From NCBI GenBank assembly GCA_035236585.1, contig CP141135.1, positions 60,666,190-60,730,189 of the forward strand: a stretch of 64,000 nucleotides of DNA, in the 5' to 3' direction. The notes beneath the pieces are model-generated. The model was not told where the DNA came from. It saw only the letters and a list, made by a program, of their open reading frames with translations, and did not search any database. Shown in pieces: positions 38,770 through 50,661 of this stretch. Source of the DNA: Warburgia ugandensis. Taxonomy: Eukaryota; Streptophyta; Magnoliopsida; Canellales; Canellaceae. The position numbers and the translations under genes are program-made. Each line of letters starts with the position of its first letter. The first letter of the stretch is position 1.

Positions 38770-40684
38770 TGACCACAACAAGAACATCAAGAGAGTATGA
38801 GGAGGGAACAGAAAAGTTTATAGAGTTCTCACTTAGGAAAGGGGTGATTATAGTGGCATGTGTAGTTGTAGGTGTGATTGTAGTGAAGAAAATCCTCACG
38901 GACCCTTTATGAGGGCTAGTGAATGTGATTATGAAGACATTGTAGGAAGCGTTATAGATAGTACATCCATACTAATGTTTCAAAATGCATGCCATGACTT
39001 CTAGAACCACCTTGAATCATTCCAGACTATATTAGAGAAAGCCGATGAGCCACTATATGTTGGGTATACAGAGTATACCAAGTTGTCTATAGTGGTAGAA
39101 CCTTATAATGTGAAATTTAGATTTGGTTTTTTAGATCAAGGGTTTATAGAAGTCTTGAAAGTGATGGGTGAAATGCTACTGACGAAGAACAAACTAGTGA
39201 GGTTCACATGGGAGGGAAAGAAAACCCTAGCTGCATAAGGATTGAAGTATAAGAAATTACATGTTTATCTAAATGACTGCACCTTGTACATGAAGGAGTA
39301 CAAGGATGTAACTGTGTGCCCAACTTATGGACAATCAAGATGGAAGTTGAAGAAGAATTCAACTGAGTAGGTGAAGGATATGCTTGCAAAGGTCTTATTG
39401 TATTTTTTCTCTATTCCAATGTTTAAAAGAATGTTTCATATTATGAAAACTATAAAGAAACTAGTATGGCTTGTCGAGAAGAGAGTAGCTTATAGCTATT
39501 CACACCATCCAGTAGATAGCCCAATGTGAAAGCTCGTAGTCTTCATGTGGTTTAATTTTGGAGAAGAACCTAGAAACATATGACTTGCAATATTTGCAAA
39601 CTAGATTAATCCGCATGGTTATATGAGCAAAAAATATAGTTGTTGGCTTGTTATAACAATTTCTTACAACCTTCTACCATTTCTATTCATGAAGATGAAG
39701 TTAATGATGTTAGTTATGTACAAGTGATAGCAACTCTGAAAGTTATTGCAAGAAAAAGTCAATATTCTTTGAGTTAACATCTGCACCATGTGCTTTATGT
39801 CATCCACATTGAGAAGAATGTGTATGACAGTTTGACTAGTACCTTGCTTAACATGCCAGGGAAAACAAGTGATGGACTTGGAGCTCAAATCTATTTTATG
39901 AGGATAGGTTTGAAGGATAAGTTCCATCCACAAGATAGGGGCATCCCAGGAACGTACTTGCCTAAAGTGAATTATACGCTTGAGAAGGAGGAGAGAAGAA
40001 TAGTGTGTAAAACCCTATTAGAGCTCAAATTTCCCAACAGCTACTTTTCAAACATCAAAAGCATTGTCTCTATGGAAGAGACATAATTGTTAAGGATGAA
40101 GTCACATGATTGTCATGCCCTGATGCAATAATTCATGCCTGTTGTAATACATTTGGTGCTGCCAAATAAAGTTAGAGGATTATTACAAAATTCTACTACT
40201 TCTTTAATGCTTTGCGGAAGAAGGTTGTGGATGTTTCAAAATTATAAGAAATTCAAGATCATCTAGTGACAACTTTATGTGAGCTTGAGACAATCTTCTC
40301 ATGATCCTTCTTTCATATCATGGTATACTTAACAGTGTACCTTATTGATGAGGTTAGCTCCTTGGGTCAATTTACTTATGGAAAATGTATCTATTTGAGA
40401 GATACATGAAAGTTTTAAAAGAGAATGCAAGAAATCATAAGTAGTCAAAGGGGTGTACAACCAAATGTTATATTGCAGAAGAAGCAAAGGAGTTTTGCAC
40501 ATAGTATTTACCAAGAGTGGATGCTATTGGAATCCTGAGAAAAAAATAATCAGTTAATTTCATAATGCCAAAGTTAGTGAACCTCTCAAGGGGTCATGTA
40601 TCGATCATTGAATATAAAGAACGAAACTAAGTGCACCATTATATCATGCAAAACAACATTCATGAAATCCAGCCATACATTGAA

Positions 40685-40774
<90 letters not shown>

Positions 40775-41310
40775 GTTTCATATTTTTCTCTATTTTATAT
40801 TTACATGTGTAAAAGTTAGATTAAGGGTAATAATTTACTTTACATATCTGTATTTGTATATGAGCACATGGACTTCCTCAAAGCAAAGTATTTAAGTTAT
40901 GCAAAGAAACAACAGTGGTTGCAATATGAGCACTATCCCACTTCCACTACTTGGCTATGTCAGAAGGTAAAATAAATTAATTCACTTCTTATTAAATGCA
41001 TACAATATATATATATATATATAAGTACCACTTAATATAAATATATACACCCACATATGTTTAATATTAGTGAATCATTCCAAGCAATTGTATATCTAAA
41101 TCCTTGGGCTTGATGGCAATGCGACCATGACCAAAAATAATAAAGAATGCTAAATATGCCACCAATGATTATCGCTTTAACACAAAATCCATGATAACTT
41201 AAGAGCACAACAAAATTGTGGTGTTAGCTTAGTTGTTAATGCTACTTTTTGTTCTAGTTCAAAGGCTAACAACCTAATTATGGTGAATAATACTTATTAT
41301 GAGATTATAA
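38770..41310 (+). pseudogene. CACTA transposase (TNP2-type) pseudogene
   Basis: Plus strand, many stops and shifts, but the order of TNP2 motifs is kept. An N-terminal transposase-associated part starts at ATG 38770: REYEEGTEKFIEFS. Then DEPLYVGYTEYTKLSIVVEP, YKKLHVYLNDCTLYMKEYKD, VCPTYGQSRWKLKK, AKVLLYFFSIPMFKRMF, YSHHPVDSPM, FGEEPRNI and INPHGYMSKKYSCW. A 99-codon open piece (39790-40086) carries VIHIEKNVYDSLTSTLLNMP, GKTSDGLGAQ and TLLELKFPNSYFSNIKSIVS. After a CT microsatellite the C-terminal EHMDFLKAKYLSYAKKQQWL and CGVSLVV...FCSSSKANN are recognisable to about 41310. TNP2 would bind element ends and cut them in the nucleus. Clearly inactive. Confidence 0.88.
40689..40771. repeat. (CT)n microsatellite
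   Basis: About 41 CT units inside the TNP2 pseudogene. The Ser/Leu run it encodes in the plus-strand frame is an artefact. Confidence 0.97.
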
Positions 41311-41319
41311 GAGCACCTT

Positions 41320-41460
41320 ACAGTGGAATTTAAGATGAAAAAGCTTCACTTTCTTTTCTTTTTATTGCTTAGGTGTTTCTTTTATTGCATATGTAAAAAT
41401 TCCTTGTAATCATTCAATTAGTGAAATAGTATTTTTCAATTCTTAGTTAATTTATTTCTT
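41320..41460 (+). mobile_element. Old LTR fragment, left part (continues at 49734)
   Basis: Closely matches 59085-59220 (for example aaaattccttgtaatcattc). The continuation, present without a break at 59220-59380, is found here only at 49734-49885, after the inserted gypsy element. It resembles the 3' end of a Tat-type LTR. Confidence 0.75.
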
Positions 41461-42469
41461 TTCTTCAACCTTGGGTTTTCTAAACCTTTTTTCCAATACA
41501 TATAATAATAAAAATAATTTGTTTTATAAAATAGGGGGGATCCTTGAAAATAAAAATTTGCAATTAACATAAATATCGTAACTCAAAAGAAATCCCCAAA
41601 GGTCATCCAAGATTTCAAAACCACGATAATAAACAGAAATCAAATAGTCGATATGCTGAGCATGCTCAATCTAAAACCATGACAAATCAAACATGGTCGT
41701 GAAAAGAACATTAATAATAACATGTCCAAAATCCCCCAAGGTCCATCTATGATCACCACATCATACACACATCATCATGTAAAAGTACACTATGCAATAG
41801 TGTGGGTCCAATCTATAAAAAATATAAACATCCATGTACAACCCAAAAGTCTAAACACAAGTGCAATCGATGTACATTAGATCAGTCTCTTAATACAAAA
41901 ATACAGATGGTCCTTGAGATCCTCACTCTAATCAATGCTGCTCCACCTAGTTTTCCTTGGTGCTATCACACTTCAAATATGAGGCATTATAAAACAAGAC
42001 AATGCCTCAGCAAACTATGCTTGTGTAGGTGATCACATTCAATAAGAAATACAATGAAAACATGTGGCACGAAATATCAATGTCATGGAAAATCTCAAAA
42101 GAATAAAAACATGTACAAGGCATGTCAAGTCATCAGACGTCCATAATAAGAATACATGAAAATCATAAGTCCGAACAAATTGATATCAAGTCAAGTCATC
42201 ATGACATGTAAGGCATGAGAAAAACATGGATATGCATCCATCAAAAGCAATAAGAATCCGTGTCCAAATCATAATATCAATGCATGTCATAATAAATAGG
42301 CCACCATGCAAAAAAAAAGCCTTAAGAGTGTCTCAGTTGCACTTGTATTAATGGCAATGAGTACTCATTCCAACCCTGGGTCCCTCGCCCATAGCTCACA
42401 CACCAGGTAGCTACTAACTTGTAGGTCCCAAGCAATGTGGGACTAACTCTCAGCACCTCCTACTTTCAC

Positions 42470-42710
42470 CCTTTCACCCATGATGGGGCACTCAGACACT
42501 CGGGCCACTCACAGTAAGACACATTCAAATCCCGTTTTCACCCTTTCACCCGCACGAGGCACTCAAGCCACTCACGGGAAGATGCATTCCAATCCCGTTT
42601 TCATCCTTTCACCCACACAAGGCACTCAGGCCACTCATAGGAAGACCCGTTCCAATCCTGTTTTCACCCTTTTACCCACATGGGGCACTTACACCACCGA
42701 CGAGAAGATG
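42470..42710. repeat. Tandem array (~62-66 bp units) inside the LTR of element E
   Basis: Four units containing attc(c)aaatcccgttttcaccc-like text and cacccacacgaggcactcag-like text. The open frame at 42480-42752 with its repeated THSKTHSNPVFTLSP-type phrase only mirrors this period. Confidence 0.88.
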
Positions 42711-44355
42711 CATTCCATAACAACCACAATTAATCCAATCAACAAAGCATAGAAACTTTCATGTGTAAAAATCTCAATAAGATTCGGCCAAAGACATGGT
42801 AGTGTACCATCAGTCATATATTAAAATATATGGCTAAATCATGTAGATCAAGATGTCATAATATTAACCATGTATGAATTTTCATAAAAACATGATAATG
42901 CATAAAACTTCATGCTTCGAAGTTCCCCAATAATATGTCATGATCCATGAAATCATGAAAATCACTAAATATAATCACCTACCTTGGTAGGCTCAGTACT
43001 CCAATCAGGCACGTAAGCAATGTTATGCCGTGCGCTCTAACGTACCTGTCACATCGCAAGTCATCCAATCACTTGGTGTTCTCATATCTCAAAATAAGCA
43101 ATCTAAGTGATAATTTTCCTGATCTAGTAGTTAATCCTAGATTAACCCTCTCATTTAAATATTTTTTTTAGTGATTTACACTTGTCTCTATGACTACACA
43201 TCGATTAACGGTCAAATCGCTCTCTAATCAACCAATCCTAAGGCATCTAATTAGTTTAACAGTTAAGATCACTTTTCTTGACAATAATGTGAGATCTACT
43301 CTACTAATCTCCTAGATCATCCTATATTTGATACATACAATCAAGTTCTAAGGCTTGATCATCCATTGATCAGCCTGATCTAGGTTATTTATTGGTATTT
43401 TGTAATTTGACTATTTTAAAAGTGTTCAAATCAAGATTTTCAAGTTAAATCTAAGTCCACATCATCGAGACAATTGCTAGGAATGTTTTAGATAGTGATT
43501 TGGACCTCGATAGCTCCCAGAATCAAGCTTTTAATGAACGGACACTCAGAAATAACAAAAGTTCAATTTAAATCAAGCAACGTCATGGGGACACACGGTG
43601 CATGACGTGCGTACAGACGCGCATGCACATTCCTCCACGTGGCGGTGATACTGCACACACAACTTGCATGCGTGCTTGTGTCACCTAGGCTGGTCTCTGA
43701 TGCGTCTTGGGCGCAATCCAATTGGGTCATCATCACCAAGAACGTCAACCGGACTGGTCCACCATTGCCGGAGATGACAACAGGACTTTGGTCACAGCCG
43801 ACAACCCAATAATGCCCAAATTTCTTCATTTTTACACTATTTTGATCAGTTTTTCACATACATTCACTTTATGACCTTCCCATCAATTGATTTTGCATTT
43901 TCTAAGGTTTTTTCACGATTTTTATCATGTTTATAAATTTTTCTATTTTATTATTTTTTTTTGTATTTTCAGCATCCCTAGCCGTCAGATCACTATGAAA
44001 ATTTATGAATTTGTTCTTTGTTTCATCATGCATAAAATGAATGGTTCAGATCATCCACTTTTGCCAAGAACAGTAATGCGTATAACACCATAGGAAAATG
44101 ATAATCCACAACATTTTTTGGCATTAAAAACAATGAATATCAATTGAAACTCTAGAAATGGGCAGGGGAATAGCCTACCTCAGTCAGGCTGGCACTGTGG
44201 AAAGTGTTCTGTCACGCACGCATAGATTGGAGGGGGGAAATGGCATCTTTGCCGGTGAAGTTGCTGTAATCGGTGACATAGGAAACGGGGAGAGGATTTA
44301 ATGCTGGTTTAGAAATTGGGGAAAGGCATTAATGGTGGGAGGCATATTTAAAGCA

Positions 44356-44392
44356 CACCCCCCCCCCCCCTCCCCCCTCCCACACACACACA
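44356..44392. repeat. Poly-C / CA low-complexity tract
   Basis: Runs of C followed by a short (CA)n. The corresponding place in the other LTR (about 49655) lacks it. Confidence 0.9.
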
Positions 44393-45039
44393 ATTGTGTT
44401 TTGAAATTTTATTTTATTTTTATATTAAATCTATTTAAGGTGATATGATTACCAGCCATAAATGCTAGTAATCATCACCATGACTTATTAAATGCCTATC
44501 CCGTCATGGATTTCAGGGCTTGATTTTGTGGGTCCCACATGTGCAATTACCATTATTCATCTGGTCTTTGATTTTTACATTCTCAGTGGTGTTGGATTCC
44601 ATTTCTTGTGTACTTTCGAAATATTGAAGTTTTAGCTCTTGATTTCATCTCTAAAATTTTCAATTTTTCAATATTCTAATTTTCACAAAATTTTAAATTT
44701 CCACGTAATTAGGCATTTCTAAAATTTAAAAATAACGGGTGTTACATCCTCCCCTCCTTATAGAAATTTCATCCTCGAAATTCTTTCATGTCATTCCTCA
44801 ACAATTCTAAAGACATCCCTATATCGTAAGATCTATACATCATATCAAAATTTCCCCCAGTCAATGTCAATAACAATCTCATGCCATGTCCTGCCCTCAT
44901 GTAGCAACTCATATATATAAACTAGAGTATATTTCAACCCTTCCAAAATAACTAACTCATATTATGGGTATAATGCATTATAACTGCATATAATGCAATT
45001 AGCATTACCTATACTTTCATCCAAGAGCTAGTATAAGTA

Positions 45040-45880
45040 AATCACCTCATCACCACAATCAAAGCATCTCAGCTCATACATACAAAATTCCATGTCAAGC
45101 CTAAGTTAGTGCACATTAGCTCGCAAATAGGCAAAAGTATGCCAACCAACACCAGAGCACATCAAATCATTAATAAGCAATCGCATGCCGATCAAAATTA
45201 GAGCCTCCCAGCTCACTAACAGGCAATCATATGCCAATCAAAATCAGAGTGTACCAGCTCACTAAGAGCTAATCAAAATAATAGCATATCAGCTCATACA
45301 TACAAAATTCCATTTCAAGCCTAAGTTAGTGCACATTAGCTCGCAAATAGGCAAAAGTATGCCAACCAATACTAGAGCACATCAAATCATTAATAAGCAA
45401 TCGCATGCTGATCAAAATTAGAGCCTCCCAGCTCACTAACAGGCAATCATATGCCAATTGAAATCAGAGCCTGCCAATCACTAGCAGGCAATCATATGCC
45501 AATCAAAATCAGAGTGTACCAGCTCACTAAGAGCTAATCAAAATAATAGCATATCAGCTCATACATACAAAATTCCATTTCAAGCCTAAGTTAGTGCACA
45601 TTAGCTCGCAAATAGGCAAAAGTATGCCAACCAATACTAGAGCACATCAACTCATTAATAGGCAATCGCATGCCGATCAAAATTAGAGCCTCCCAGCTCA
45701 CTAACAGGGAATCATATGCTAATTGAAATCAGAGCCTGCCAATCACTAGCAGGCAATCATATGCCAATCAAAATCAGAGCGTACCAGCTCACTAACAACT
45801 AATCAAAATAATAGCATATCAGCTCACTAACAAGCAATCATATGCCAATCAAAATTAGAGCATATCAGCTCAATCATACT
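45040..45880. repeat. Complex tandem repeat, 220-265-bp units
   Basis: Three long units start at agctcatacatacaaaattc (45071, 45291, 45556). Each is built from ~45-bp subunits around aatcatatgccaatcaaaat plus cagctcacta. It lies between the pol remnant and the polypurine tract, in the 3' untranslated part of element E. Confidence 0.9.
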
Positions 45881-46085
45881 ATGAGCACTTAGAAGCATGC
45901 TGCTTAGAAGCTCGCCACTTAGAATCCTACTAGTGTCTCTCGAACCCGCCCTCATCAGCTGTCCTCTTAGGCCACCCTCATCAACTACTCATAAGTATTA
46001 CACCATAACCCAGAACCAAATTATGCATAAGAAAATGATTTCTATTAATATTTGTTACCGTCACACTTCTCACCTTCATGAGAAA

Positions 46086-46765
46086 TTAGGCTTGCATACA
46101 TAATATAAACAGTATCCATGTCACTGCTATCCTGGAGAACTCAATCATCCAATGATAATAGTTCACCAGATTAAGGAGACTATTAACCTCAGTCACTAGT
46201 TTGGTTAGTCCCAAATTATCACAGTCTCGATAAATAGTCTCTCTATTGATAGAGATATCACAGTCGGGAAAATTCATCTTATTTGACCATAATTCATACT
46301 CACATATATTTATCACAAACGATGAGTCCTTCGAATACTTAGAATAATGCACAGGGGTTTCTTGTGCCCTCAAGGTCATGGAATATGCACAAATGTCATT
46401 CACTATGAAATCATACTAATTTTAGTAACCTTTAGAAATTCAGTCCACCATATCCAAACATACTATTAGTGTACTACTTTCATCAATTGGTATCACCTAG
46501 AACTTGTAGCAATCATAACAAGTTCTAAAAATTGTATTTAAGACATTTCAGTCACGATCCTCAGCCAATGATAACCAGACCTCAAATCAATATCCACCAA
46601 TACCATGCACCATCCAAGGTTGATCATATAGATCATCAATACATGATAGAGCCTATCAATTCTCCACTGTAGAGCTGTCAAACAATCAATAATCTGTGCA
46701 TAGCAATAAGCATTTGTCTTTCTTTTCACAAAGAGGATTAATGCATCCAAATGGAGACCCAACAA
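46086..46765 (-). pseudogene. Gypsy reverse-transcriptase pseudogene (element E)
   Basis: Minus strand. The first piece (46538-46765) includes ILFVKRKTNA and VDIDLRSGYHWLRI, the fingers and first catalytic Asp of Ty3/gypsy RT (usual KIDLRSGYHQLRI). The middle is broken. The second piece (46086-46403) has FIVNDICAYSMT at the place of FIDDILVYSKT, so the catalytic Asp pair is damaged, and LTKLVTEVNSLLNLVNYYHW then MIEFSRIA, equal to the thumb (usual VTEVRSFLGLAGYYRRFI). The order and motifs fit a chromovirus (Tekay/Del-like). Inactive. Confidence 0.88.
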
Positions 46766-47169
46766 GTCTGATAAACTCTTGTCAAATGACTACCATAGCT
46801 GGAACCCTTTCAACTCAGCTAGGCCATCCTATATGGAACCTTAAAAAATCCATTGTCTGATGCCACATCAATATATAAAAAAAATCAACCTCTCGCGGTG
46901 TAACATCCTAAAATCTCCTTAAAAGGATTATGAATTTTCCCACACGATATGTGTGCTCAATCTGTGGCCACTCTCTGTCATCCATAATCACAAAACTAAG
47001 AGAACTCGATACATCAAATGAGTACCGTATTGCCTTCAAGGCAAAATTAACACAAACCTCAGTGATGCCCCTTCTTACTCAGGGGCCAGGTCAATAACTA
47101 TCTAGGTATACTAAAAGTACCTTTCTTCTCATTGAAATCAACTGTCCTCCATCAATGGAATCCATCCAA

Positions 47170-47260
47170 AGGATGATATCATAATCAATCAAATCGAGTA
47201 GGATAAGATCAATATCTATCCTCTCACTCATCACCTCCACCAATACTCCCTAAAAGTACT
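47170..47260 (-). pseudogene. Retropepsin remnant (element E)
   Basis: The minus strand reads ILLDLIDYDIILWMDSIDGG; the usual gypsy protease has D(V/I)ILGMDWL here. The catalytic DTG part further upstream cannot be seen. Confidence 0.6.
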
Positions 47261-48919
47261 TAGAAATTTCAATAACTTGTCTATCAGTGTTGTAACCTCC
47301 AACCTAAGGATGGTTGAATATATATACATGCACATTCACTAGGGTGCCAACACTCAAACTATTAGGATGACTAGATCCTAGATCTAGGAGGATCTCGATG
47401 TGTCAATCAACAATCTAAAAGAGTACCTTTCATAATTTGGGTTTAGGTTTGTACTTTCTTCCAGTAATGGTAATACTCATTGTTACCAATGTGGGGCCAT
47501 TTCTGTTTTATCTTTAATGTTAGCTTGTCTAACACACTGTTCTTTGAGACAATCTTTAAAGAACATCTTAATAATCACAATCACAGTGTCTCCAAGATTG
47601 CAGTTGTAATGATGGCTACCAATGTTATTACCGCTACTGCAGTGATCTATCACCCTAGTACAATATTGTTTAGGTGTCTATCCATACAACTAGTGCACCT
47701 TCTCATGCCCACATTCCAACACTACCCATTCAGATGCCACTGGCTCCATGGCCTATATAACTATATCGATAAAAGAGTCTCTTGTCCTTACTAAGTTGGC
47801 TTGAATTATCCATGTCCGCACCTCTATGATTGTTCCCCTTGGCCATAAGAGAATTTTCCTCAACATAGAAGCCATGTCTATGGCCTTTATCACCAATGTG
47901 CAACGCCCCAAGATCAACTACCACCACAATTCAAGTATCAACACATCAACAATTTTATATGTAACCTCTCATTCATGATAGGGTTAGGGCAATTATTTTT
48001 AGCAGTGTAAACAAGCTTAACACCATAAAATAATCAATTTCCTCTATTCTACAATGGCAACCTCTAGCAATATCACTAGCTGTTCATATCACAAAATACT
48101 GATCATTATAGGCCTTCTTAAGAGCCTTCTAGATAAAAAAATCTCAAAAATAGGGGAACACGTCCTCTCAAATGACTATCATTAGGATCCTCGTAATCAC
48201 TTTTTAGGTATACTCATCTTTATCCTTAGATTTACTTTAACTGATAATTCATTTCATGCTCATAACAAGCAAAATTCAATTACAACTCTATCAATTTAAA
48301 CTCCAATGAAATTGATTCTTTCATAATAACTTTTCTAGCCATCGGTGATCACATTATCATTTCTATTCAGGTTAGATGTAATTCATTTACAATCAATTTT
48401 ATCTTACCTCATTCCCTTCATATGATAGACACCTCTAATTTGGAGTCAAATTACCAATCTTATCAATTACCCATATATAGTATAGTATTTAATTTAACCT
48501 TTCTTGGCATCTCATTCCCTAACTCAGAGATCATTTGATATCATTCCTTTCTCATTACTTGATTAACATCATTTCTACTTACTATTATTGTAAAATAGTT
48601 GTTATATCCTCAAGTGATAATCATATGCAAATCATAGTAAAATCCTTAGAATAATTCATAAGTATTGACTTTGCATTGATGACTAGTTATCAAAATTTCT
48701 ATATGTATAAGTTTCACATCATAGTTCATATTCATCTATAGAACATTAGGATCTTACCTCATCAAATTTTCAGTAATTTTCACTATATTACAATTTATTC
48801 ATCTAATAAATCCACTTAAAGTTAAAATTTATATAATACTCTTGTCCACTTTCTCGAGTTCTCATTAGTTGTAATCATTTCTTATCCTTTTCCATTATTA
48901 TCTCATGATTATCTTATTG

Positions 48920-49733
48920 AGCATCATCATGAGGATGCACAGCACGTGATGCGTGTATGAACGCATCTTAGGAGTAACCCAATTGGGTCATCGTCGCCGA
49001 GAATGACGATTGGACTAGTTTGTCGTTGCCGAAAACGACAACCAAACTCCGATCACAATCGGAGACCCCACAGTGCCAAAATGTCATAATTTTTACACTA
49101 TTTTGATTAGTTTTTCATGTTCATTCAGTTTATGACCTTCCCATCAACTAATTTTGCATTTTCTAAGGTTTTTTTCATGATTTTTACCACGTTTATAAAA
49201 TTTCCCATTTTACTATTTTTCACATTTTTTTTATGTTCCTAGCTGTCAGATCACCATTAAAATTCATGGGTTTGTTCCTTGTTTTATCATGCATAAGATG
49301 AATAGTTCAGATCATCCATCTGATACTGCTTCATTGGTTCATTTTGCCAAGAACAGTAATGCATATAACACCGTAGGAAAACTGCAATCCACACCATTTT
49401 CTAGCATTAAAAATGGTGAATGTCAACTGAAACTCAATAGAAATATGGAGGGGGAATAGCCTATCTTAGTCAGGCTGGCATGGTGGAAAGTGTTTCATCA
49501 CGCACACACAGGAGGGGGAAAACGACGTCTTTGCCGATGAAGTTGCTGTTGCCTATGATGGCTATTGCCGATGAAGCAGGAAACAGGGAGAGGATTTAAT
49601 GTTGTTTTGGAAATTGAGGGAAGGCATTAATGGTGGGTAGGCATATTTAAAGCCCATACATAATTGCATTTTCAAATGCTTATCCCATCATACCTTATTA
49701 AATGCTTATCCACCATTATCGTATGGTGTTACA
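48920..49733 (-). mobile_element. 5' LTR of gypsy element E, truncated
   Basis: Aligns with 43580-44746 (for example actattttgat(c/t)agtttttca and tttatgaccttcccatcaa) and ends with ggtgttaca at 49733. The inner two-thirds of this LTR, plus the primer site, were lost by deletion. Confidence 0.8.
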
Positions 49734-49885
49734 ATTTACTTGCTTATTTTATTATTTTCTTACTTTAGTTGTTTAGTTTAATGCTTAAATCTCTTTCTTT
49801 ACCTTAAAAGATTTACTAGGTTATGCTAATATAACTTAAATTTTAATTAAATGTCTCTAAAGAGTCCTCATGGGATTGACCCATA
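49734..49885 (+). mobile_element. Old LTR fragment, right part
   Basis: Matches 59225-59380, including tttagtttaatgcttaaatc and gagtcctcatgggattgacc. It continues 41320-41460. Confidence 0.75.
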
Positions 49886-50661
49886 TTTGTCTAGGAGAGT
49901 GATTTACCTACTCAAAGACATGTTGAGAGCTTGTGCATTAGGCCTTCAAGAGAAGTGGGCCGAATATCTACCATTGGTGGAATTCTCATATAACAATAAT
50001 TTTCAGTCTAGGATTGGGATGGTAACATTTGAGGCATTGTACAATAGACAGTGTCGATCCCTAATTTGTTGGACAAAGGTTGGCAAGACATCATTGTTAG
50101 GCCTTGAGTTAGTCAGAGGGACTATAGAAAAGGTGAAGCGGATTAGACAACAGCTGTTGATGACTCAAAGTAGAACTAAGAACTATGTTGACCAAAGGAG
50201 GTGACTGTTAGAGTTTGAGGTAGGAGATCATGTGTTCTTCAAAGCTCGGCGAAGACCAAGAGTGACACGTTTTGACAAGAGTAGGAAACTATCTCCTTGA
50301 TTTATTGGACTATTCGAGATTCTAGAATGCATTGGAGAAGTTGCTTATTGTTTGGCCTTGCTTCCCCAGTTATTGCAGATTCATGATGTCTTTCACGCAT
50401 TGATGCTGCAGAAGTATGAGCCAGACCCTTCTCATGTGCTTGACTAGACAGATCTTGTCATCCAAGAGGATGTTTCATATGAGGAGAAACCAATACAAAT
50501 GGTTGATTGAAGAAAACAGGTTTTGCATGGAAAAGTGATGTCACTTGTCAAAGTTGTATGGCAACATCACGTGGCAGAAGAAGTCACATGGCAGTTGGAG
50601 TAAAAAATCCAACAAAAATACCTAGAACTATTTGATGACTTAGGTATCTATTTAAATTTCG
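49886..50661 (+). pseudogene. Gypsy integrase C-terminus with chromodomain remnant
   Basis: Plus strand. DMLRACALGLQEKWAEYLPL, VEFSYNNNFQ, CRSLICWTKVGKTSLLGLEL and KNYVDQRR are the end of the integrase core. Then FEVGDHVFFKAR, KLSP*FIGLFEILE, VAYCLALLP and KYEPDPSHVLD form the GPY/F part, and IQMVD*RKQVLHGKVMSLVK followed by VVWQHHVAEEVTWQLE the chromodomain-like tail. In-frame TGA codons stand where related proteins have Arg. The catalytic D,D,E residues lie upstream and are absent. Integrase would insert the cDNA; the tail targets chromatin. The closest relatives are Tekay/Del chromoviruses. Confidence 0.9.

Larger units (their letters stand above)
26201..41315 (+). mobile_element. CACTA (En/Spm) transposon, split by a gypsy insertion, right end lost
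   Basis: Starts CACTACTAAAGTTGGGGC at 26201, followed by short subterminal motifs (agttaaccatctt, agatggtttgaa, aaaccatcttta) that recur at 38270-38310 (aaagatggtttcataaaata), as expected of CACTA ends. Between these halves lies the Athila/Tat-like element 26336-38209. The transposase pseudogene follows at 38770. No matching TAGTG end was found; the element seems to be cut at about 41318, where an unrelated LTR fragment begins. Confidence 0.7.
41461..44746 (-). mobile_element. 3' LTR of gypsy element E (about 3.3 kb)
   Basis: The right end is firm: ...ggtgttaca (44741-44746), the minus-strand LTR start TGTAACACCCG, preceded on that strand by a polypurine tract (44748-44762) and the GAGGATGAAATTTCTATAAG phrase typical of the pol end of chromovirus elements. 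The left end is inferred from aaccttgggttttct (41468), matching the LTR B end, so it is approximate. Holds a tandem array (42470-42710) and a CpG-rich part (43560-43830). Confidence 0.75.
44747..48919 (-). mobile_element. Internal region of gypsy element E (decayed)
   Basis: Minus strand from right: gag traces (48000-48900, aligned with 8100-8800 of element B), zinc-knuckle area (47490-47640), protease (47170-47260), reverse transcriptase (46086-46765), a tandem repeat (45040-45880), and the polypurine tract (44748-44762). RNase H, integrase and the primer site are missing. At 48919 the gag side jumps straight into a truncated LTR. Confidence 0.75.

Noticed and set aside
42480..42752. Plus-strand repeat peptide frame
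   Set aside because: Mirrors the tandem array inside the LTR of element E.
43563..43829. 88-codon minus-strand frame in a CpG-rich part
   Set aside because: Inside LTR E; the matching part of the truncated LTR (48930-49080) breaks the frame.
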